Assembly: GCA_030695285.1 (NCBI GenBank)
Contig: JAUYTF010000399.1
Location: forward strand, 1-6,125
Source: Eubacteriales bacterium
GTDB lineage: Bacteria; Bacillota; Clostridia; Christensenellales; CAG-138
Direction: 5' to 3'
DNA: 6,125 nt
Part shown: positions 1 through 5,326 of the stretch, piece by piece
Position numbering within the stretch: the stretch's first letter is position 1
Layout: the number at the start of each line of letters is the position of its first letter
Notes under the pieces: model-generated
Seen by the model: the letters and a program-made list of their open reading frames with translations, nothing else
What the model was told of the DNA's origin: nothing
The model's database searches: none
Made by a program: the position numbers and the translations under genes

Positions 1-876
1 CTGCGCGTCGGAATGCATACGACCCATCGTATCGGTCATGCCGTAGGAAGCGGGGCCCGCCGCCATGTTGTCGGGATGCAGGGTGCGGCCTGTGCCGCCG
101 CCGCTCGCCACGGAGAAATACTTCTTGCCGTGCTCGATACACCACTTCTTATAGGTGCCCGCAACGGGGTGCTGGAAGCGCGTGGGATTGGTGGAGTTTC
201 CGGTGATGGAGACATCCACGTTCTCATGCCGCATGATAGCGACGCCTTCGTTCACGTCGTCCGCGCCGTAGCAGCGAACCTTTGCGCGGTCGCCGTCGGA
301 GAAGGACTTCGTCAGGGTGATATCCAGCTTGCCTGTGTAGTAATCATACACAGTCTCGAGATAGGTAAAGCCGTTGATGCGGGAGATGACATACGCCGCG
401 TCCTTGCCAAGGCCGTTGAGGATGACCTGCAGGGGATTTGTGCGGACTTTGTTGGCGGTCTTGGCGATGCCGATTGCGCCCTCTGCGGCGGCAAAGCTCT
501 CATGCCCCGCAAGGAAACAGAAGCAATTGGTCTCTTCACGCAGCAGCATAGCCGCAAGATTGCCGTGGCCTAAGCCGACTTCGCGCTGATCTGCAACCGA
601 ACCGGGGATGCAGAACGCCTGCAGGCCGTGGCCGATGGCTTCCGCCGCTTTGTCCGCCGATGTCGCGCCGGTCTTGATGGCGATTGCCGCGCCGATGGCA
701 TATGCCCAGCAGGCATTGTCAAACGCGATGGGCTGAATGCCACGCACGATGGAGAACACATCGATCCCCTTGGCGTCGCAGATGGCTTTGGCGTCGTCGA
801 TGCCGTTGATGCCGTACCTCTTCAGCTCTGCGTTGATCTTCTCGATTCTTCTTTCATAACCTTCAAAAATAGCCAT
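1..876 (-). CDS. GGGtGRT protein, partial (C-terminus beyond left edge)
   Basis: The frame is open from an ATG at 876 to the window edge, giving 292 residues with no stop, so the C-terminus is missing. It begins MAIFEGYERR and contains GGGTGRT at residues 259-265, followed by LHPDNMAAGPASYGMTD. That is the signature naming the GGGtGRT family, a conserved family of unknown biochemical role found mainly in anaerobes. No signal peptide or membrane helix is evident, so it is probably cytosolic. Cysteines lie at 33, 56, 89, 118, 120, 202 and 246; the C118-x-C120 pair and GHG elements at 82-84 and 103-105 could bind metal or a cofactor (inference). It lies 10 bp downstream of a NifU-like gene in the same operon, suggesting a joint role in Fe-S or related cofactor handling. 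The start is fixed by AAGGAGG, 5 bases upstream. Family assignment is confident; the function is unknown. Confidence 0.93.
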   Translation of the reverse strand, partial: MAIFEGYERRIEKINAELKRYGINGIDDAKAICDAKGIDVFSIVRGIQPIAFDNACWAYAIGAAIAIKTGATSADKAAEAIGHGLQAFCIPGSVADQREVGLGHGNLAAMLLREETNCFCFLAGHESFAAAEGAIGIAKTANKVRTNPLQVILNGLGKDAAYVISRINGFTYLETVYDYYTGKLDITLTKSFSDGDRAKVRCYGADDVNEGVAIMRHENVDVSITGNSTNPTRFQHPVAGTYKKWCIEHGKKYFSVASGGGTGRTLHPDNMAAGPASYGMTDTMGRMHSDAQ

Positions 877-881
877 AGCTG

Positions 882-888
882 CCTCCTT
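882..888 (-). promoter_or_regulatory. Ribosome binding site overlapping the upstream stop codon
   Basis: On the minus strand AAGGAGG occupies 888-882 and overlaps the TAA stop (889-887) of the NifU-like gene. It lies 5 bases before the ATG of the GGGtGRT gene. This arrangement usually gives translational coupling, implying that the two proteins are made in a fixed ratio (inference). Confidence 0.85.
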
Positions 889-1579
889 ACGCTTTCCGCG
901 GGTCGATAACCTTGGCGGCCTGGTCGAAACGCCCATAGGTACCAATGTTCTTCTCGTACGCATCCTTGGGATCGACGCCTTTTTTGATCGCGTCCATCAT
1001 CTTACCGAGGTTGACGAACTTGTAGCCGATGATCTCGCTGCCCTCATCGAGCGCAATGGCGATGACATAGCCTTCCGCCATCTCCAGATAGCGCGGGCCT
1101 TTGGCGAGCGTGCCATAAATGGTGCCGATCTGCGAGCGAAGCCCCTTGCCGAGGTCTTCCAAGCCGGCGCCGATGGGCAAGCCGTCTTCGGAAAACGCGC
1201 TCTGCGTGCGGCCGTAGACGATCTGTAAAAACAGCTCGCGCATGGCGGTATTGATCGCGTCGCAGACGAGGTCGCTGTTGAGCGCTTCCAGAATGGTTTT
1301 GCCCGGCATGATTTCCGCCGCCATGGCAGCCGAGTGCGTCATGCCGCTGCAACCGAGCGTCTCGATCAGCGCCTCTTCGATGATGCCTTTTTTCACGTTG
1401 AGCGTGAGTTTACAGGCGCCCTGCTGCGGTGCGCACCAGCCAACACCGTGCGTTAAGCCGCTGATATCGGTGATTTGTTTTGCCTTAACCCACTTGCCCT
1501 CTTCGGGAATCGGAGCGGGGTCATGCTTTGCGCCCTTTAGGACGCAGGTCATTTCTTCCACTTCACTGGAATAATGCAT
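887..1579 (-). CDS. NifU-like iron-sulfur cluster assembly scaffold-type protein, GGGtGRT partner
   Basis: This is a complete 230-residue protein. The region around residues 48-100 resembles the N-terminal NifU/IscU scaffold fold: W48-C49, C56, then GCSGMTHSAAMAAEI at 76-90 with C77, and MPGKTILEAL at 91-100. Additional cysteines are at 12 and 106. In NifU/IscU, three conserved cysteines hold a transient [2Fe-2S] cluster; here C49, C77 and C106 or C56 are the candidates (inference). The protein is longer than IscU (about 130 residues). Its C-terminal part, with the conserved-looking GYVIAIALDEGSEIIGYKFV at 170-189, is not the NifU [2Fe-2S] domain or the Nfu CxxC domain. No cysteine desulfurase gene is visible nearby. 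It is the first gene of the operon with GGGtGRT. The ATG at 1579 follows AAGGAGG at 1596-1590 with a 10-base spacer. The family call is good; actual cluster binding is untested. Confidence 0.88.
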   Translation of the reverse strand: MHYSSEVEEMTCVLKGAKHDPAPIPEEGKWVKAKQITDISGLTHGVGWCAPQQGACKLTLNVKKGIIEEALIETLGCSGMTHSAAMAAEIMPGKTILEALNSDLVCDAINTAMRELFLQIVYGRTQSAFSEDGLPIGAGLEDLGKGLRSQIGTIYGTLAKGPRYLEMAEGYVIAIALDEGSEIIGYKFVNLGKMMDAIKKGVDPKDAYEKNIGTYGRFDQAAKVIDPRKA

Positions 1580-1631
1580 GTGTGAAGGTCCTCCTTGTCA
1601 TGCTGAAAATACCTAAATTGATTCAGGATAC

Positions 1632-1660
1632 AGTATAACATCACAACACCACCGTTTCAA
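1632..1660 (-). promoter_or_regulatory. Sigma-A-type promoter of the NifU-like/GGGtGRT operon
   Basis: On the minus strand, TTGAAA (1660-1655), a 17-base spacer and TATACT (1637-1632) match the vegetative consensus at 5/6 positions in each box. The extended -10 element TG-T directly precedes TATACT. Predicted transcription start is near 1625, giving a leader of about 45 nt before the ATG at 1579. The spacing and extended -10 make this one of the better promoters in the window. It is inferred from sequence only. Confidence 0.75.
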
Positions 1661-1664
1661 TACA

Positions 1665-1706
1665 AGATGATCGATATTCTCCGCCAGATGATCGCTATTC
1701 TCCGCC
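1665..1706. repeat. Two tandem 21-bp repeats upstream of the leftward promoter
   Basis: Positions 1665-1685 and 1686-1706 are head-to-tail copies of a 21-bp unit matching at 20 of 21 bases; they differ only at the tenth base, A versus C. Each ends in TATTCTCCGCC or the matching variant. A degenerate third start (AGAT, then ATCGAT) follows at 1707-1719. The block starts 5 bp upstream of the -35 box of the leftward promoter, about -40 to -81 relative to its predicted start. A 21-bp period equals two helical turns, so both copies face the same side of the DNA. That suits paired binding of a regulator (inference). Two adjoining copies without spacers exclude a CRISPR array. Confidence 0.8.
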
Positions 1707-1787
1707 AGATTGCATCGATTTTTGGATGCGCTGTCTTCAGGGGGGTCGTTTTCGTCTGTTTTGATAAAATTTTACACAATTCAGATG

Positions 1788-1815
1788 TTGTTTTTACGTT
1801 ATTATGATTTATACT
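1788..1815 (+). promoter_or_regulatory. Candidate promoter for the 173-residue protein gene
   Basis: TTGTTT (1788-1793), a 16-base spacer and TATACT (1810-1815) form a plausible sigma-A promoter in AT-rich DNA. The predicted start lies near 1822, with a leader of about 75 nt. The -35 box is weak and other AT-rich hexamers exist nearby. Its support is that an inverted repeat overlaps its -10 end and start point. Confidence 0.45.
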
Positions 1816-1828
1816 TGATTTATCAAGT
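1813..1828. promoter_or_regulatory. Palindrome ACTTGATTTATCAAGT, possible operator
   Basis: Seven-base arms ACTTGAT and ATCAAGT are perfectly inverted around a TT centre. The element overlaps the last bases of the candidate -10 box and the predicted start point, where a dimeric repressor would block initiation. It has no GC-rich stem and no following T-run, so it is unlikely to be a terminator. The bound regulator is unknown; the downstream gene product itself is one candidate (inference). Confidence 0.5.
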
Positions 1829-1897
1829 TTGATGACATGATACGATTCAATTTTAACAAGACTGGTAGCAAGACTGTATGATAAGGAAGGTATACCT

Positions 1898-2419
1898 ATG
1901 GGAAAACGCAATTATACCGATAAAGACGTAGCATATCAGATTGCGCAGATACTGGTGCGCGAAATTGGGCTCTTTGACCGGCCGCAGAATATGACGCTGG
2001 AAGCTGCCGTAGAGCAGATGATCGACACGGGCGCTGCCCCGCTCATGACTTATGCCTCCCTCGCCAACGAGCTCAACCAGCTGTTCGGCCTAATGGAAGC
2101 GTCAAACAAATTCACAGCGCTCAACATCGACCTCTTTCTGGGGATGCTGCTGAAAGAATCGATCGATTTCTCCTACAAGATCGACGGGATATCGCACCGC
2201 GGCAGAATACGAAAAAAGATCGGCCGGGATATTCCGATCACCGCCATCGTGGTAAACGCAAAAACGCATCTGCCGGGCAAGCAGTTTTTCTCGCATTTTT
2301 CGCTTCCGCACGCGACGGGCGAAGAGATGCGCGCAACTGCTACGGAGCTTCTTTGCGATCTGATGACCTTCTATTACTGGCCGGATTATCTCAAGAGAGT
2401 AGAGAAAGTTTTCGGCTGA
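1898..2419 (+). CDS. Hypothetical protein, 173 residues, unrecognised family
   Basis: This is a complete gene with ATG at 1898, seven bases after AAGGAAGG (1883-1890), and TGA at 2417-2419. I do not recognise the family with confidence. The protein is soluble, has no signal peptide or membrane helix, and has one cysteine (C153). Visible blocks are a helical N-terminus (residues 8-45); PLMTYASLANELN at 48-60; a basic stretch RGRIRKKIGRD at 101-111; the strand-like IPITAIVVNAKTHLPGKQFF at 112-131; and an aromatic C-terminus YYWPDYLKRV at 159-168. The layout 'MTY..LA..L ... P..A.VVN..T..PG..F' recalls a small domain I associate from memory with phage- or defence-type proteins, but this is unverified. 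The gene stands alone, with its own promoter candidate, palindrome and terminator. The ORF is surely coding; its role is unknown. Confidence 0.85.
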   Translation: MGKRNYTDKDVAYQIAQILVREIGLFDRPQNMTLEAAVEQMIDTGAAPLMTYASLANELNQLFGLMEASNKFTALNIDLFLGMLLKESIDFSYKIDGISHRGRIRKKIGRDIPITAIVVNAKTHLPGKQFFSHFSLPHATGEEMRATATELLCDLMTFYYWPDYLKRVEKVFG

Positions 2420-2445
2420 TTGTTCACTATTGTAGCTGCATGATT

Positions 2446-2472
2446 CCGCGGGTGCTTTGCCCGCGGTTTTTT
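2446..2472 (+). terminator. Rho-independent terminator after the 173-residue protein gene
   Basis: CCGCGGG (2446-2452) pairs with CCCGCGG (2460-2466) around a 7-base spacer TGCTTTG, followed by six T residues (2467-2472). It begins 27 bases after the stop at 2419 and isolates that gene from the membrane protein gene downstream. Confidence 0.9.
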
Positions 2473-2550
2473 GATTATTGACCAAAGGATTACACAGAGC
2501 GATTCGGTGTTCCCGCAATCGATTCCATCTATCAAGACGGGTGTTGATTA

Positions 2551-2559
2551 TGTTATACT
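2551..2559 (+). promoter_or_regulatory. Extended -10 promoter before the YhhN-family gene
   Basis: TGTTATACT at 2551-2559 is an extended -10 element (TG-T plus TATACT). The -35 region about 17 bp upstream (around 2531-2536, ATCAAG) does not resemble TTGACA; the extended -10 may compensate. The predicted start lies near 2566. The 10-base string ATGTTATACT is identical to that in the promoter of the leftward operon. Confidence 0.55.
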
Positions 2560-2575
2560 CATAGCAGTCGTTTGA

Positions 2576-3244
2576 ATGTGGGGGAACACTGGATTGCAAT
2601 TTGTCTTTGCCGGGTTGTTTGCGTTCGACGCCGCCGTGCAGCTCTTTGCCTGCGCCAGCAGGGATCGGCTGATGCTGCGCAGAGTCAGCAAGTGCCTACT
2701 CATGCCGCTGCTCGCCGCTTGCTACTGTCTGTTTGCAAAAGCGCCTTCTGCCCTCGTGATCACCGCTATTCTGTTCGGCTTTGCGGGAGACGTTGTCCTC
2801 CTGTTTCGCCCACGCAGATGGGCGTTTCCGGCGGGCATACTTGCCTTTGCAACGGGGCATGTATTCTATATCGTCAGCCTGGCGCAACGGTTCGCCGTGA
2901 TCCCCCCGTGGTATATGCTCGCACTGCTTGCCGTCATAAACGTCGCCTGCGCAGTTACGTTGATGCGCAATATCTGGAGGGGGATGCCGAGAAAACTTCG
3001 TCCGCCTAGCTTCCTGTATATGCTCATCATCGGCACGATGGCGTCCACCGCCGCCCTGTTTGCGCTCTACGGCGCTTCGGATTACCGCTGGCTTGCCCTG
3101 CCCGGCGGATTGCTGTTTGCAATCTCTGACACGGTGCTCTCCATCGACGCGTTTCATCACACGGTTAAGCACAGAAACGTGATCGTGATGACCACCTATA
3201 TCCTCGCGCAAACGCTCATCGTCTCCGCGCTGGTGTTTGCCTGA
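2576..3244 (+). CDS. YhhN/TMEM86-family integral membrane protein (lysoplasmalogenase-like)
   Basis: This is a 222-residue, very hydrophobic protein with about seven to eight predicted membrane segments. Family landmarks are visible: a basic segment followed by VSKCLLMPLL (37-46), FGFAGDVVLLF (67-77), ATGHVFYIVSL (92-102), GGLLFAISDTVLSID (177-191) and TTYILAQTLI (206-215). The conserved acidic residues D72 and D185 correspond to those proposed to be catalytic in the family. Animal TMEM86 members hydrolyse the vinyl-ether bond of lysoplasmalogens. Many anaerobic clostridia make plasmalogens, so that activity is possible here, but bacterial roles are poorly defined. The start is uncertain: the ATG at 2576 has no good ribosome site and a predicted leader of only about 10 nt, whereas the in-frame TTG at 2594 follows GGGGGA (2580-2585) by 8 bases. 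It is probably co-transcribed with rmuC, 74 bp downstream. Confidence 0.88.
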   Translation: MWGNTGLQFVFAGLFAFDAAVQLFACASRDRLMLRRVSKCLLMPLLAACYCLFAKAPSALVITAILFGFAGDVVLLFRPRRWAFPAGILAFATGHVFYIVSLAQRFAVIPPWYMLALLAVINVACAVTLMRNIWRGMPRKLRPPSFLYMLIIGTMASTAALFALYGASDYRWLALPGGLLFAISDTVLSIDAFHHTVKHRNVIVMTTYILAQTLIVSALVFA

Positions 3245-3289
3245 TAACATCCTGCATAATGCAATCGTCTTTGCGCTGGTGTTTGCCTG
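3218..3289 (+). repeat. Imperfect 26-bp direct repeat at the end of the YhhN gene
   Basis: Positions 3218-3243 and 3264-3289 are copies of the same 26-bp sequence, matching at 24 of 26 bases; the only differences are CC versus TT at the eighth and ninth bases. The last 17 bases are identical. The first copy encodes the C-terminal IVSALVFA and reaches into the stop codon; the second lies in the gap before rmuC in another frame, since the offset is 46 bp. Between them is the small palindrome TGCATAATGCA (3253-3263). The simplest reading is a short tandem duplication whose second copy is now non-coding (inference). Confidence 0.85.
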
Positions 3290-3304
3290 TACCACCCCTA
3301 CCGA

Positions 3305-3310
3305 GAGAGG
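3305..3310 (+). promoter_or_regulatory. Ribosome binding site fixing the rmuC start
   Basis: GAGAGG at 3305-3310 lies 8 bases before the ATG at 3319. The in-frame ATG at 3259 has no such site and would add a proline-rich 20-residue leader lying over the duplicated segment, so the start at 3319 is preferred. Confidence 0.75.
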
Positions 3311-3318
3311 AACATCTT

Positions 3319-4614
3319 ATGCCAACTGAACTCATCTTATTGATCGTCTCCGTCGTGGTGTTTACCGCGATGATCGTTCTGCTCGTCTACAGCCTCCGCA
3401 GGCAGCAGGCGCTGCACGACGCGATGCAGGACGACCTGCGTCGCACGCTGTCCGACCTGCGGCGTGAGCTGGGAGACGGTATGCAGTCCTCGGTGTCGCA
3501 TCTCGGGCGCATGATACTCGACCAGCAGAGAAACTCGGACGCGCAGGGCGAGACCCGCTTTAAAACATTTGAACTCGGCAACGAGCAGCGGCTAAAATCC
3601 TTTGAGTTCAACAACGAGCAAAAACTGGAGGCCATCCGTCAGACGATCGAGCGCAGGCTGCTTGCGCTGCAAACCGAAAACGCGCAAAAGCTCGAAGAAA
3701 TGCGCAAGACCGTGGACGACAAGCTCCAGCACACGCTCGAATCGAAGATTGCGCAATCGTTCAAGCTCGTCAATGAACGCCTAGAGCAGGTTTACAAGGG
3801 TCTTGGCGAGATGCAGACGCTCGCGGCAGGTGTTGGCGATCTGAAAAAGGTGCTCAGCAACGTCAAGACGCGCGGCATGCTCGGCGAGATCCAGCTCGGC
3901 GCAATCCTCGAAGAAATCCTGGCGCCCGAGCAATATGTCACCAACGCCGTGACGAAGATCGGCAGCTCAGAGCGTGTAGAGTACGCGGTGAAGCTCCCGA
4001 CGGACGATGGCGCGGCGGTGTATCTGCCTATCGACTCGAAATTTCCCGCCGACCTGTATTCCAATTTACAGGATGCGTATGAGTCCGGCGCACCGGAAGC
4101 CATCGCAGCTTCAATCCTGCTGCTTACCCAGCGCATCAAGCAGGAAGCGGCTAAGATTCGGGATAAATACATCGATCCGCCGAACACGACCGATTTTGCG
4201 ATCATGTTCCTGCCGTTTGAAGGGCTCTACGCCGAGGTGGTCAACCGTGGCTTGGTCGAAGATCTCCAGCGCAGCTATCGCGTGAACATCGCAGGCCCTT
4301 CCACCATGGCGGCACTGCTCAACAGCCTACAGATGGGATTTCGCTCGTTTGCGATTCAGAAGCGCAGCAGCGAGGTCTGGCGCGTACTCGGCGCAGTTAA
4401 GACGGAGTTTCAAAAATTTGGCACCATTCTGGCCAGCTCCCGCAAGCGTCTGCAGCAGGTGGATGATGATCTTGAGCAGCTCATCGGCACCCGCACGCGC
4501 GCCATCACGCGAAACCTGCGCGCGGTGGAGCAGATGGATGAACGCGGCACAAGCATCGTCCTTGGCGAATTGCCGGATGCGGAGCTGGAAGACGGCGACG
4601 TAGCAGACGAGTAA
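3319..4614 (+). CDS. rmuC: RmuC family protein (DNA recombination-limiting, nuclease-like fold)
   Basis: This is a complete 431-residue protein. Residues about 4-26 (ELILLIVSVVVFTAMIVLLV) form one membrane anchor. Residues about 27-168 are a long charged coiled coil in which 81-168 divide into eight 11-residue repeats. The C-terminal domain carries the RmuC hallmarks: GMLGEIQLGAILEEIL (186-201), VEYAVKLP (220-227), YLPIDSKFPADLY (235-247), MFLPFEGLYAEVV (296-308) and AGPSTMAALLNSLQMGF (325-341). D239 and K241 in IDSKFP, with E190 upstream, fit a PD-(D/E)xK-type nuclease site. Escherichia coli RmuC limits inversions at short inverted repeats, and family members have been linked to anti-phage or DNA-end processing roles; its biochemistry is not settled. 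It follows the YhhN gene by 74 bp and ends just before a strong terminator. The acidic tail (ELEDGDVADE) is dispensable-looking. Confidence 0.95.
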   Translation: MPTELILLIVSVVVFTAMIVLLVYSLRRQQALHDAMQDDLRRTLSDLRRELGDGMQSSVSHLGRMILDQQRNSDAQGETRFKTFELGNEQRLKSFEFNNEQKLEAIRQTIERRLLALQTENAQKLEEMRKTVDDKLQHTLESKIAQSFKLVNERLEQVYKGLGEMQTLAAGVGDLKKVLSNVKTRGMLGEIQLGAILEEILAPEQYVTNAVTKIGSSERVEYAVKLPTDDGAAVYLPIDSKFPADLYSNLQDAYESGAPEAIAASILLLTQRIKQEAAKIRDKYIDPPNTTDFAIMFLPFEGLYAEVVNRGLVEDLQRSYRVNIAGPSTMAALLNSLQMGFRSFAIQKRSSEVWRVLGAVKTEFQKFGTILASSRKRLQQVDDDLEQLIGTRTRAITRNLRAVEQMDERGTSIVLGELPDAELEDGDVADE

Positions 4615-4643
4615 CCTTAAATTAAGAAAATAGAAGCAATTAA

Positions 4644-4677
4644 AAAACGGAGCTGTCTGACTCGACGGCTCCGTTTT
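4644..4677. terminator. Bidirectional terminator between rmuC and the DUF134 gene
   Basis: AAAACGGAGCTGTC (4644-4657) pairs with GACGGCTCCGTTTT (4664-4677), with one G-U pair, around the 6-base loop TGACTC. The stem is flanked by A and T runs, so it can end transcription on both strands. It sits 29 bp after the rmuC stop and 36 bp beyond the stop of the convergent DUF134 gene. Confidence 0.92.
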
Positions 4678-4713
4678 GATGATCTCACTCTGTTTTCTAC
4701 AGCTTCTTGTTTA

Positions 4714-5079
4714 TCATGTTTCGCTTTGGGTGAAATTGCCGCCGCGGTGCTTTCGGCATCCGCCGCAAGAGCAGGTCTCTTCCGCGCCATCGCAAAGTAC
4801 ATAGTCCCCGCCCTGAATGACGAGCCCTTTTGCGTTGACCAGCACGTCCGCCAGTTTTTCGCGCGCGCCGTTGTAAATGCCCTGCACGGTCGTCCGCGCA
4901 ACATTCATCTGCGCAGCGCATTCTTCCTGCGTAAAGCCCATCAGATCGATGAGGCGAATGGTTTCATACTCGTCAACAGACATCGTGACGATGGCCTCCG
5001 CCGCCTGCTCCCCGAGCGGGCCAAACGCCGCGTTCCAAGGTAGGCAGCAAACCCTGCGGCATTTTCTCGGTCTTGGCAT
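4714..5079 (-). CDS. DUF134 / UPF0251 predicted DNA-binding protein
   Basis: This is a 121-residue protein beginning MPRPRKCRRVCCLPW, the standard family opening. VTMSVDEYETIRLIDLMGFT (31-50) and QEECAAQMNVARTTVQGIYN (51-70) form a helix-turn-helix resembling sigma-70 region 4. It is followed by AREKLADVLVNAKGLVIQGG (72-91). The family is thought to be transcriptional regulators and often lies near Fe-S, metal or nitrogenase-accessory genes (from memory). Eight cysteines (7, 11, 12, 54, 96, 103, 105, 108) include C7xxxC11C12 near the N-terminus and a CSCGGC cluster (103-108) in the tail, which could sense metal or redox state (inference). The start at 5079 is chosen because the product then begins with the family's MPRPRK and GAGGA lies 8 bases upstream; an in-frame ATG at 5106 would add nine residues. 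It converges on rmuC and is read from its own promoter. Confidence 0.92.
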   Translation of the reverse strand: MPRPRKCRRVCCLPWNAAFGPLGEQAAEAIVTMSVDEYETIRLIDLMGFTQEECAAQMNVARTTVQGIYNGAREKLADVLVNAKGLVIQGGDYVLCDGAEETCSCGGCRKHRGGNFTQSET

Positions 5080-5087
5080 TTCAATAT

Positions 5088-5092
5088 TCCTC
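5088..5092 (-). promoter_or_regulatory. Ribosome binding site fixing the DUF134 start
   Basis: Minus-strand GAGGA at 5092-5088, 8 bases before the ATG at 5079, supports this start over the in-frame ATG at 5106. Confidence 0.7.
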
Positions 5093-5112
5093 GCAGTTCC
5101 GCGCACAATTGC

Positions 5113-5129
5113 GGCGTTTGGATAACGCC
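5113..5129. promoter_or_regulatory. Inverted repeat in the DUF134 leader
   Basis: GGCGTT (5113-5118) and AACGCC (5124-5129) are perfect inverted arms around TGGAT. The element lies about 12-28 bases downstream of the predicted start of the DUF134 transcript. It could be an operator, for example for autoregulation, or a small leader hairpin. There is no T-run after it on the minus strand, so it is not an intrinsic terminator. Confidence 0.45.
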
Positions 5130-5147
5130 CACTAAAACGCTACAGTC

Positions 5148-5176
5148 AGTTTACTATTGCGCCGCCGCGCCGTCAA
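5148..5176 (-). promoter_or_regulatory. Promoter of the DUF134 gene
   Basis: On the minus strand, TTGACG (5176-5171), a 17-base GC-rich spacer and TAAACT (5153-5148) form a reasonable sigma-A promoter: 5/6 at -35 and 4/6 at -10. The predicted start is near 5141, giving a leader of about 60 nt. Confidence 0.6.
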
Positions 5177-5281
5177 TCATATCCGGTGAATCATCTTTGT
5201 GCAGCAAGTGTCACGATTTGTGAACACAGCATTCCCTGCGCGTTTCAGCTCTGAGTGAAGATTATCGTTCGCGTTAATTTA

Positions 5282-5310
5282 TTGACATATGCCATTATTT
5301 ATTATATGAT
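5282..5310 (+). promoter_or_regulatory. Near-consensus distal promoter upstream of the peroxiredoxin gene
   Basis: TTGACA (5282-5287, perfect), a 17-base spacer and TATGAT (5305-5310, 5/6) make this the best sigma-A promoter in the window. The predicted start near 5317 is about 200 nt upstream of the peroxiredoxin ATG, so the transcript would have an unusually long leader or include a small RNA. It is divergent from the DUF134 promoter. Confidence 0.78.
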
Positions 5311-5314
5311 CTAT

Positions 5315-5326
5315 TTGCACATGCAA
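5315..5326. promoter_or_regulatory. Palindrome TTGCACATGCAA over the predicted start point
   Basis: Five-base arms TTGCA and TGCAA are perfectly inverted around CA. The element begins 4 bp after the -10 box of the distal promoter and covers its predicted start site, a usual repressor position. The identity of the regulator cannot be read from the sequence. Confidence 0.5.

Noticed and set aside
13..573. 186-codon plus-strand ORF
   Set aside because: It lies antisense to the GGGtGRT gene, whose frame carries a clear family signature; this ORF has no recognisable domain.
1665..1706. Tandem 21-bp repeats as a CRISPR array
   Set aside because: Only two copies, directly adjoining, with no spacers and no cas genes.
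1657..1911. 84-codon minus-strand ORF with repeated IWRRI residues
   Set aside because: The repeat is just the 21-bp DNA repeat translated. The ORF spans the promoter region and the start of the plus-strand gene and has no family resemblance.
2102..2599. 165-codon minus-strand ORF
   Set aside because: It is antisense to the 173-residue protein gene and runs through its terminator; its composition looks random.
2696..3295. 199-codon minus-strand ORF
   Set aside because: Shadow of the YhhN-family gene, rich in charged residues and histidines as expected for antisense of hydrophobic codons.
3259..3318. Upstream ATG start adding 20 residues to RmuC
   Set aside because: No ribosome site; the added segment is proline-rich, lies over the duplicated non-coding copy and precedes the membrane anchor. 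The ATG at 3319 has a good site.
5206..5225. Imperfect inverted sequence with TCAC...GTGA as a CRP/FNR-type site
   Set aside because: The half-sites are in the wrong order for TGTGA-N6-TCACA and pairing needs a bulge; no support beyond chance.
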